Assembly (NCBI RefSeq): GCF_042477335.2
Contig: NC_091249.1
Location: 50,824,001-50,888,000, forward strand
Direction of reading: 5' to 3'
Source: Ovis canadensis
Taxonomy: Eukaryota; Chordata; Mammalia; Artiodactyla; Bovidae
DNA length: 64,000 nt
Shown here: piece after piece, positions 11,491 through 21,300 of the stretch
Layout: every line of letters starts with the position of its first letter
How positions within the stretch are numbered: the stretch's first letter is position 1
Made by a program: the position numbers and the translations under genes
Notes under the pieces: model-generated
What the model was told of the DNA's origin: nothing
The model's database searches: none
Seen by the model: the letters and a program-made list of their open reading frames with translations, nothing else

Positions 11491-12863
11491 AGAGCCCCCA
11501 GTTCAGGTCATGGGCTTGGTCTGCTCCCATCTGAGAATCCGTTTTGCTCAGAGGCTTGCGTTTGCTGTGACACAGGTCTTTGTGAGATGATCTGATGTCT
11601 GCTCCCCTGACAGACCAGAGCACAAGGGGCACTCATCTGCTCCTCATTGCCTCCCAGCACCCAGCCCCCTACAGGCCTGGCAGCACCACCTGGAGCTTAG
11701 AGATGTGGGTTGAACGGATATTAACTGTCACCCATGGCTCTCCTGTGCGTGGCAGAGGGGAAGACACTGGTCTCTTACAGAGCTGGGCCAAGGGAGTGTA
11801 AGAAACCTTAAGAAACTTGGGGAGGTTTCAGCCCCTGCAGAAAAGGCTGCTGTTCAGAAGGCGGGGAAAGGATATCCAGCTTTCCCTCCCTCTCTTGCCC
11901 AGTCCCTCCTCCACCCTGGGCAGGCCCTCAGCTGATTGCTATTGACTACTGAGCAGGCCTTGTTCTGTGGACTGGTTTTATATCACTTAATACAGTAAGC
12001 TTCTGAGTTGTGTTTCATTAATGTTCCAATTTTACAGAGAGGAAGACTGAGACTCAATGAGGTTCATGTACTTGGCTGAGGTGGGGGCAAGGAGGACTTG
12101 ATCCGGCTGTGGACAGGTGCACTGGCCCTTGTCAACCGTGGCCAGGTGGAGAATGCTCAGGTGGACGGGAGGGAAGGAACATGAGTGCAGTGGACACAGG
12201 GGCCATGCAGATCCGCATTTGCTTTTCCAAAAGGCAGTGTTGGCTGCAGCAGATTGGGAGAAGGAGGCCCCGGTGTTGCCAAACCTAAAATTTCAAAATG
12301 TGGATTTCTAATATACAAGCTTCTTGTTTCTAAATAATCACATAAAAAAGAAAACCCACAGATGTTTCCAGAGACTAGTGTCAAATGACATTGGTGGCAA
12401 AAATTGAGGGGTGAATGACAGAAGAGCCCAAAGGGAGACACCACAATGTCTGCATTGTCTCTGACCTGGCCCCGCCCTGCTCCCCTCCACCTTCTGCCAT
12501 GTCTGGGTCAATCCACTTTAATTTCAGGGGATGTGGTTTCACTAAGGGCAGACCCCTAATACTGACCCTTGCCATCCTGTCTCAGCCCCCAAATGACCAG
12601 TGCCATGTGGGCCGAGGCTAGGTCTGCCTGGTCACAAGCTGTGTCCCCAGACCCCAGCCTGCATGCAGAAGGCGCTCACTAAATGCTTGCTGATGGAACT
12701 AATAGTGTAAGCCCTTCCTCCTCGGAACACCACACCCCCTACCCCCACACTGGCTCCTCCCAGTCGCCTGCCCGGGGTGAGCTGGGCGGGGCGATGGTGG
12801 GTTTAAGGCCGGCTGCTGGAGGCCCCCTCGGATGGCTGGTGACTGTGGAGCCCAGGCTACAGC
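11491..12863 (+). promoter_or_regulatory. upstream region of the EIF4E1B first coding exon
   Basis: A MIR remnant lies at about 11935-12095. Three CAGGTG E-boxes follow within 50 bp (12114-12119, 12143-12148, 12158-12163). Close to the start codon are a GC box (GGGCGGGGC, about 12785-12793) and a TATA-like TTTAAGG near 12802, roughly 60 bp before the ATG. These could be a proximal promoter, distinct from the CpG-island start 12 kb upstream. The motifs are seen; promoter activity is inference. Confidence 0.35.
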
Positions 12864-15750
12864 ATGGCTGCCGCCCACCCTGTAAGTCCACCTATCTGCC
12901 CCCTTGGGCAGCGAGGGCCTGGGCTCACCGCCCAGCTTGACTCCTCTCCTTGGTCAGGCTGAAGAGGCTGAGGATGGGATCCAAAAGTGGAAGAAAGAGG
13001 AGGAGAAGGAGGAGGAGGAGGCAGCCGCGGGGCCGTGCATGGGAGAGGAGGCTCTGAGGAAGGCCCCGGAGGAGGGCAAGCTGGACTTACACCCACTGCT
13101 CAACAGGTAGGGCAGGCCCTACCCTTGGCTTTGACCTCACTTCCTCATCTGGGAAAGGCCAGAGCTGCCCTAAGACTTGGGCCCAGCTGGCCCTTTCAGC
13201 CTTAATCCAGCTGAGATTTAGAGTTAAAGCCTCCCCCAGCCTCTCAGGATCACTGTCCCCATCACCTTATGGGGCCGGTGCTACAAACCCTACCTCCCTG
13301 TTGGCTCGGGAAGGAGCCGGACTTCCGGGCCAACCTACTGCTGTGGAGGTGGGGTGGGGCGGGCAGGTGGATGCACTCTTGCTTCCTCCTGCGCCCTCCC
13401 CCACCCCCCAGGTGGGCTCTGTGGTTCTTCAAAAATGACCGCAGCCGAGCCTGGCAGAACAACCTGCATCGGGTCACCAAGTTCAACACCGTCGAGGACT
13501 TCTGGGCGTGAGTGTCTGTCCCTCATGGAGGAGGCTGAGGTCAGGAGGCCTTAGCTGTGGATCCTTCCCAGACCCGACCCCTCCAGGGAGCTGTTGCCTA
13601 CACTGCTTTCCCAGCCCTTTCTGGGGTCTTACAGCATCTCCTGAGGGCTGGGGCTTGGTGGGCTCTGCAGGGAAGTGGCGGGGAGTTTGGGCTGGGTCAC
13701 AGCCCCTGCCCCCAAGACTTCCTGGGACTCAGGGAGACAGCCTGGGAAGTGAGAGAACAAGGAGTTGACCACGACTCTGCTGCCTTATGCCTTGTGACCC
13801 TAGGCGAGTTCCTTCCCCTCTCTGAGCTTGTCTCAGCTACTGAATGAGTTTTAGACTGTTTCATCTGTGGTGATCCAGTGAGGGGGTCTGCCAGGTGCTT
13901 CACAAACCCTGGGGGTGGGTGACAAGGTGGGATTTGAGGGTCTGGGTAAATGGGGATGGAAGTTTTTGGCAGGGGGCACCAGCATGAACTAAGGCTTGGA
14001 AGCTGGAAGGTGGGTGGAAAGAAGTGGGGTAAGAAGTTGAGGGATCTGAGGCAAGTTGAAACCAGGCCCTAAAAAGCTTAGCCTTTCAGCCTGGGGTGGG
14101 GGTCTCTCTCCAGGATATATAATAATATCCAGCTGGCCAGTAAGCTCTCTTCCGGCTGTGACTACGCCCTGTTCAAGGTAAGCTCGGCTTCCCCCACTCC
14201 CCAGGACACAGTGGGGCTGGTTTCTTCCAAGCTTCCTCCCTCACAGGGGCTTTGACAGTGCGGTATTGAGGACAGCCTTTCTTGGGGCCAAACATAACTT
14301 GCAGTTGGAGGACTGCTGTCCAGAAGCTGGGGCAGAGTGTCAGACCTGAGCCCCATCTTGAAGAACAGGGGAGAGGGGGAACAAGGGGGAGCAATGAAGG
14401 GGGTCTAGGTATCTCGCCTGGCTCTTTAACTTGGGGACTGCATCAGGATTGCCTGAGGACACTTGTCAATGTCCAGGCCTGTCCTTGGAGGGGCTGGGCA
14501 GTGGCGCCCTGATGTCCACGTTTGCAGATTTTCCTAGGTGACTCATGCCCAGCTAGCCTGGGATGTCTGTCCCTGGCCACATTGGGGTTGCCCCAGACAC
14601 TTCCTTTAATCACCCACATCTGAACTCTCATCTCAAGGATCTTGGTTCAGCAAAGGAGACAAAAACACATCTATGCAAGTCTACGTGAGGTGACCTATAT
14701 TGAGGCTTAGGGGCCCACGGGAGCTCACAGGAGGGTCTGCAGGGCTGACCCTGCTTATACTGAAGGGTGAAGACAGAAGACCTAGTCTGTGGAGGGGCTG
14801 GAGCAGGGCCTGGGGAGGTGGCCAGGCACTCACTTCCCTTCGAACAAAGGGAGGTGGTTGATTCACCAACCTGCCTCCCAGGATGGCATTAAGCCCATGT
14901 GGGAAGACAGCAGGAATAAGCGGGGTGGCCGCTGGCTGGTCAGCCTCACCAAGCAGCAGCGCCACATTGAGCTGGACCACCTGTGGCTGGAGACAGTGAG
15001 TGGGGGGTTGGGCGGGAGGCTGGGTGGGGAGGGTTCCCAAGGGAAGGGGCTGGGCTGGTGTGGTAGCAGTGGTCTCAAGGATGGGGGGGGCAGTCTCTGT
15101 GCAAACCAGAAGGCCTCATCCTCCTCCTTTTCGGGTCCAGCTGCTGTGTCTCATCGGGGAGAGCTTTGGGGAGCACAGCCAGGAAGTGTGTGGGGCCGTC
15201 ATCAACATCCGAGCCAAGGGGGACAAGATTGCTGTGTGGACACGAGAGGCAGAGAACCAGGAGGGTGTGCTACACATTGGGTGAGGGGTATCTCTGGCAT
15301 AGGGTGGGGGCTGAGCCTCTTCTAGGGGAGAAGGTGGAAGGGGAATGGCTTGGCCTGCAAGAGAGACCTCTAGAATCCTCCATGCTGTCTCTCCCTTCTT
15401 TCTTCCACAACTTGTGCAAAGGGTGTGGAGTGTAGATTTCCATCTATTTCTTGCAGACCTCTTTTCTTTTGCATGAGTCACATTTCGTGTTTCCACACGG
15501 GTAAGACACACACAACAAGAGTTACTGTGGCTGGAACCAGGGTAGGGGCTCTGGGCATAGGACCCATGGTCCCAGGTTAACTGCAGGACCTGCTGCTGAC
15601 TGCCTGTCTCCTTTCCTCTCCCACTTACCTCCCAGGCGTGTCTACAAAGAGCGCCTGGGCCTCTCCACAAAGACCATCATTGGGTACCAGGCCCACGCAG
15701 ACACAGCCACCAAGAGCAACTCCTTAGCCAAGAACAAATTTGTGGTGTGA
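12864..15750 (+). CDS. EIF4E1B: EIF4E1B, eukaryotic translation initiation factor 4E family member 1B (7 coding exons)
   Basis: Coding exons: 12864-12881, 12958-13106, 13412-13507, 14114-14177, 14882-14995, 15141-15280, 15636-15750; all introns are GT-AG. The joined frame is 231 aa, close to human EIF4E1B. Residues 1-50 are acidic and lysine-rich (a Glu/Lys run at about 18-27). The eIF4E fold follows, with the cap-stacking residues W70 and W116, E117 for the guanine, phosphate-binding R171 and K176, and W180, equivalent to W56, W102, E103, R157, K162 and W166 of human eIF4E. W87 (eIF4E W73, the eIF4G/4E-BP surface) and S223 (eIF4E S209, the MNK site) are kept. So the protein should bind m7G caps and an eIF4G- or 4E-T-type partner. 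EIF4E1B is known as an oocyte/early-embryo paralogue that tends to repress or store mRNA. The ATG chosen gives a six-codon first exon like the human one. Intron 1 is only 76 bp. Family assignment is very secure; the extreme N terminus less so. Confidence 0.95.
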
Positions 15751-16400
15751 GAGGACCCTGAGCCTCCCATTGCTGTGTGTATTTATTTCTCAAGGGGGCT
15801 GGGCTGGGCTGAGGGAAGATGGCATGTTTCTCCCCTATCCTGGGGCTCAGGCCTAGGGGTGAGTAACCAACTTGAGAGCCCAGGGCAGTGGAAAGATGGA
15901 GAAAACCCTGGGCTTTTTAACCCTGGGGGGCTGGGTTGGATACAGTGTGGTGTGGTGAGTCACTGGTGGAGGAGGTGGGACAGCAAGTGGAAAGAGAACA
16001 GGAGAGAATCCTAGGATTCAGGACTAACTCCATGCCCCCCACCTTGGAAAGAAGTTAGGTGTTCTGAAGGCCAGTCTCTTCCATTTGGGGGAGGGGGTTC
16101 AAGGCCACTGACAGAGCTGGAGCTCAGGGACAAGAGTGGGGGCTCTGAGTGATCACTCTGCTTTAAAAACTTTTATGGGTTGCTTCTCATTAGATTTGTA
16201 GCCGTGGAGCCTATGCTTTATCCCACGCCTTCACTCAGTCAGCTGTGTGTGGGTCCCTAGAGCAGAGGGGTGGGGTTGATGAGGGCCTGGCCCAGGAGAG
16301 GTGATCAGGCCTTACTGTGGCTCTGCCAGAGGTGGATTAACCAGAAGGTGAAGCTTAAGCCCCTTTTTCTTCCTGTTCTAAATAAATACTTTAAACAAGA
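15751..16400 (+). other. EIF4E1B: EIF4E1B 3' untranslated region
   Basis: After the TGA at 15748-15750 about 630 bases of unique DNA lead to AATAAA at 16381-16386. A CHR-type SINE begins immediately afterwards, so the gene appears to end just before that insertion. Expression data would be needed to fix the cleavage site. Confidence 0.6.
16381..16386 (+). terminator. EIF4E1B: EIF4E1B poly(A) signal AATAAA
   Basis: The canonical hexamer lies 630 bp past the stop codon, and T-rich sequence follows within 20 bp. It is the first canonical signal downstream of the gene. Confidence 0.6.
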
Positions 16401-16402
16401 TT

Positions 16403-16732
16403 TTTTTTTTTTAATTCAGTTTTTGTTTAAAGCAATTTATTTATTTTGGCTGTGCTGGATCTTTGTTGCTGCGTGGGTTTTCCTCTGAGTGTAGCGGGGG
16501 CTACTCTCTGGTTGCAGGGCAGAGGCTTCTCACTGCGGTGGCTTCCTTGTGGAGTATGGGCCCCAGGGCTCGCCCGCCTCAGTAGCTGCAGCTCTGGGGC
16601 TCAAGAGCACAGGCTCTAGTTGTGGTACACGAACTTAGTTGCTCCGTGGCATGTAGGATCTTCCCAGATCAGGGATTGAACCTGGGTCTCCTGAATTGGC
16701 AGGAGGACATCACTGAGCCAGCAGGGAAGCCC
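16403..16732 (-). repeat. CHR-type tRNA SINE, full length
   Basis: It starts with T-rich tail sequence and 'tttattttggctgtgctgga', runs through 'gtagctgcagctctggggct', and ends in the reversed tRNA-like head '...gcagggaagccc'. This is a cetartiodactyl CHR family copy in minus orientation. Confidence 0.85.
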
Positions 16733-17150
16733 AAAGTTGGAATTATTTTTAAAGAGGACTCTAAAATTCGCCCCCCTAAACCTTGGTCTGCTCCAGTCTT
16801 GCCTTGAGAGGGCTCATGTGAGACTCCCTTCAGTAACAAGGAGCCTGATCAAGGTAGACGCTGGTATGGGGAAGAGGGGTTAGACGGTGCGGGGCGGTGC
16901 TTCAACCACCAAAGGGGTTTGAACTGGGGACTGAGGTATATGCCCCCCAGCGAAACTGAAGGGGCAGGGAGGAGCAGGCGCAGCTCTCACAAGACCCAGG
17001 TGTCATCCCGTCTGAGTTTGAACCAGTACAGACTGAACTGAATTTCCGAGTGAAAAGCACTTCTGATTCGACTCCCCTGTAATAAAACGTCCTCCACGTG
17101 TGCTAAAAAACACCATCCATATAACTATTCTCTGTTCGCTCACCAACGTG
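16733..17150. other. intergenic spacer between EIF4E1B and TSPAN17
   Basis: Short non-repetitive spacer leading into the TSPAN17 CpG island. No gene signal was seen. Confidence 0.5.
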
Positions 17151-18330
17151 GTCGTTACTTCTTTTCAGGGATGGGCACCGACCGCAAGGCCGGGGGTTGG
17201 GGTGGCGCTGGTACTGATCCTTGCGGTGTGGGGGGAACTGGGGGTCTTTAGTGCCTGTGACTTGCGGAGCTTTCAGCAAGCATCTGAGGTGGGTCCGAAG
17301 GACGCAGCAGCAGCCAGCGTAAGGGGCAGAGTCAGGCCTAGAGGCGGGGCTCCCAGGGGGCTGAGTCGGGCAGTGGGGAGGGGCCCGGACTTGGGGTGGT
17401 GTGCCTGTATGGGGGCGGGGCCCGGAGGGGAACAGTCGGGAGGGGGCGGAGACAGACCCAGAGGCGGGGCTCCAAAGGGCACTGAGTGGGGCTTGGGGCG
17501 GAGCCTAGGGCGGGGCGGAATCAGGCATAGAGGAGGGGCTCTGAGTGGACCGAGCGGGGATTGTTCGAGCGCTGGGGGCGGTCCCTACGGGGCGGGCGGG
17601 GCCCGACGGGCTCTCTGTGTGGCCGCGGCCGTGAAGCCGCAGCCGCCGGGCTAGGCCCCGGGCGGCTCTAGCCCAGGGCGGCCCGCGGAGGGCCGGGCCC
17701 AGCCTCCGGGCCCGGTTGCCGGGCCGGCGTGCGGCCACTCACGATGCCCGGCAAGCACCAGCACTTCCAGGAACCCGAGGTCGGCTGCTGCGGGAAATAC
17801 TTCCTGTTTGGCTTCAACATCGTCTTCTGGGTGAGCGCGGGGTGGGTTCTGGGCCCTGTGCTGGGGGTGGCGGAAGGAGGAGGCTCAGTCCCCTACTAGG
17901 GGGAGACACTCTTTGCCACAAGGCCTTGGGACCGTCCCCTAACTTCTTCCTCCCCTTCCCACCTCCACGCCCACCCTCTGGAGCACCTGAGGGAATTAGA
18001 GAGGCCCGGATTGCAGGGAGCGGGTCCCAGCCACTGCGGTAGTAGGATGCGGAGGGGTAGTCTTCCGGGGTCTTTTCAGGGCTCAGCGGAGAAATGGGAG
18101 GTGTTTCGGTGAAGACCCCGCGGCCCTGCTTGGTGCGGGTGCTCTCCCTCTCTTACCCTGAGGTGTAAGGGGTCCAGGGAGCCCCACCTCTGGTTTTGCC
18201 GATAGGGAGGAAAGCCTCCGCGAAGGGCTGGATTCCCTCTCCAGCCCTCTTACCGCTCCAGTACCTGGGCCTACCGCTTCGCCTTAAGCCCTTATAAAGA
18301 GGTGGGGGGGCGAGGGGCGCGGGAATAGGT
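17150..18330 (+). promoter_or_regulatory. TSPAN17: TSPAN17 CpG-island promoter and 5' UTR
   Basis: The stretch is strongly CpG-rich and covers the first coding exon (17744-17830). It is TATA-less, as far as I can see. Many GC boxes (GGGGCGGGG and GGGGCGGGC types) lie at 17340-17600, some in three imperfect 41-bp tandem copies starting at 17331, 17451 and 17520. This is typical of a broadly expressed gene. The transcription start cannot be read directly but is probably between 17580 and 17740. Confidence 0.75.
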
Positions 18331-21300
18331 AAAACTCCCACCCACAAACTAAGAGGCTTGCAGGCAAGGAGGACAGTCGCCCTAGTTCTCAGCTGAGGAC
18401 AAGGGGATATTCCCTAATGAAAGGCCAGGAGAGCTGGCCTTGGGGAACAGAATTCAGCATTCCACAGCTGAGCAAAGGGAGGTGTCAGGGCCAGGCTGTC
18501 CCTGTCTGGAGAAGGGAACTGCTGGTGCCCCTCCCAGGGTGGAGGGTTGCCAAGTCATCTTTCCCTTCTCCCTCCCCCATCCCATCTCTCCAAGGCTACT
18601 TGCTGACTCTTCAGCCTCTACTCCTGACGCCTTGGTCAGAATGTCAGGCCCACTCAGTTTTGTTTAGCAGGAATCAGTGGCACTGCCCTCTGCCCACAAG
18701 CTGCTCCGGCAGTGTGGGTGTCCTTTGGCCCCTGCAGTGCCACAGCCTCAAGAGTGTGGGCCATGTGCAGAGAGCTGGTCTGGTGGGAAAGTCTGGGGCT
18801 CTAGTTGTCTCGGGCCTAGCTGTGAGACAGTGGGCAAGTCACTTCTCTCTGGGCTTCAGCTTCCCTAACAGGGAGTGGGGGATGATGAAGCCTGCTCCTC
18901 AGGGCTGTTAGGCAGATGACATGAGTTATAACTTACTGTATTCTCCCAGTCACTTTAATTATATCTACATTTTATAGGTGAAGGAAGAGGCACAGAGAGG
19001 TTAAGTCATGTAACCCAGAGTCACACAGCCAGGAAGTGCAGAGCCACGGTGGCAGCTCAGTGGGCAGTAGGTGGAGGTGAGGCTGAGCACTGAGCAGAGG
19101 GAGCCGCCAGATGTCAGCGGCGGTGGGGGTGGGGGGAGCGAGACATGAGAGACCCAGGCTTGTTCCAGGGTTCCCCAGGATGGGACAGAAAGTGTGAAAG
19201 GCCCCAGGGCTGGGGCAGAGTTTGAGTTTCATGCTGAGGGCAGTGGGGATGGATTTGTTTTAGTTTCTGTATTAGAGGCAGATCTGCCTGACTGCCATGG
19301 GCAAGGAGACCAGGGAGGCAGGCTAGGGCAAAGGAGGGGTGATGGCGGGTGGACGAGGTGAGGAAGGTTTCAGGGGAGGTTATCAGGCTGAGTTGACAGG
19401 ACTGGCCCAGAGCACCCTGCGGTGTCTGGCTTGATGTCTTCAGTTTGTCCCGTGCACCACCAACCATGATCTTACCTCTGGGCCTTTGCCAGTACTTCCG
19501 CCCGAAATTCAGTACTTCCGCCTGAAATTCAGTACTTCTACCTAGAATTCAGTACTGCCTGAAATTGTTTTCTTTTCAATGCCCTGTTTCATCATTCAGG
19601 CCTCAGCTAAAATGTCACCATGCTCCCTAACTGAAACATGCTCCGCCACCACCACCACCACCCTATCACTTCCCATCACATCACCCTGTTTGATTTTCTT
19701 TAAAGGCTCTGTTGGTATCTGAAACTACCTTGTTTGCTCACTGTGGGTTTCCCCCACTGGAGTGTAAACTCCATGAAGGCTGAGAGCTCATGTGCCCTTT
19801 TCACTGATGTATTTCGGTGCATGACATGGAGCCTGGCACTCAGAGGCTTTTGCAGCAGGCAGGTGGACTAAGGGCTCTAGAGCCAGAGAGAGGTTTGCGT
19901 GGAGATTGGGAGATTGCCAGTGTCATGATGAGGTGAAAGATGAGTTTGAGAAGAAGAAGGGTAGGTTGGAGGTTGAGGTTGGAACCTGGTGGAGGAGGGG
20001 TTGGCCTTGTGCCTGGCACCACTGAAGCAGAGCCTTGTAGGAGGGAGGCTGAGAAAGGGCTGGAGGAGGAATGGCATTGCGTTAGCCGTGGGGAGGTTCG
20101 AAAAAGAGAAAGTAGTAATCATTCACCTGTCTAAAGGCCATGGGCGGGTCAGATGGGATGAGGCAGGAGAAGTGAGGTTTGGTTTCACATCCCAGATCCA
20201 GTGTGGGGGAGGGAAGGAAAAGTATTTCTGGAAAACCAGTACAGCAGTGAGAGGAGCCTGGGGTCAGAAAGGGGTGGGTGCAAAAGGTGGCTGGCCGGGG
20301 GGGATTTGGCTGAGGCTCTGTGCTGAGGCGGGGAGGGAGCCTGTAGAGAAAGCAAGTGGGAGACAGAGGTCTGAAGAGGTAGGGTCGTGGCCTCACTTGG
20401 GCAGGAGGGGCACTCTCCCTCTGAGACTAGATGTCCTGCTCGGGTTCAGGCAGCTGCTCTGAATATCCCGGGTTGTCCTAGCACGGAGATGAGGTCGGGT
20501 GGTGGGTGGTGTTTAGGAGGTCTAGCCCAGGGCCCCCCTGCGGATCCAGCTCTTCACTGGGATTCCTGGTCATTCAGAGGTCTTTGGCTGTGAGCTGCCA
20601 AGATGTACTCTGGCAGATGGAGGCTGGAAAGGTGGGACGGGAGTAGAGTGGCAGTCACAGAATTGCAGGGAAGCAGGAGGACCAGACTTGGGAGGATACT
20701 GGAGAGGATGCCAGGAGCCTGGAACCCTACCATAGGCCTGAGGTGAGGGAAGAGGCTCAGGAACCAGTCACTGTTGCTTGGTGGGACTGTTTTGGCCTTC
20801 CTCTGCTCCAATTCTGAAGTTCCAAGAGGGATCCCTTCTTAGGGCTGGGGAGGGTTCAGTGTTCCAAGCTGTGCCCTGTGGGAAGAAACACTGAGATGCA
20901 GTCTTCGACAGATGGAAAAGACCCTGGATCCCATTTACAGTGCTTTCCTCTCTTTCTGTCTCTCCCTGTGGCTTCCTGAAGAGCATGAGCACCAGCAGGG
21001 AGGGGCCTCTGCTGGGATGGGAAAGCATACTGGTGCCTTCAGCTCTTTGCTGCTGTTCTTGCAGGTGCTGGGGGCCCTGTTCCTGGCCATCGGTCTCTGG
21101 GCCTGGAGTGAGAAGGTAAGGCAGCGGGATGTGGTGCAGGGCTACTATGGGCTGAGATGGTGGGATGGCCAGTCCCCACCACCTGCCTCTGTTCCCCCTG
21201 CACAGGGCGTTCTCTCCAACATCTCGGCACTGACAGATCTGGGAGGCCTTGACCCTGTGTGGCTGTTTGTGGTGGCTGGAGGCATCATGTCTGTGCTGGG

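Noticed and set aside
14438-14545. MER5A-like fragment in EIF4E1B intron 4
   Set aside because: Only scattered words match (for example 'gacacttgtcaatgtccagg'); this is too weak to list as an element.
17100-17654. 184-codon frame over the TSPAN17 CpG island
   Set aside because: It lies upstream of the real start codon, is Gly/Arg/Pro-rich because of GC boxes and tandem units, and has no domain. This is expected when stop codons are rare.
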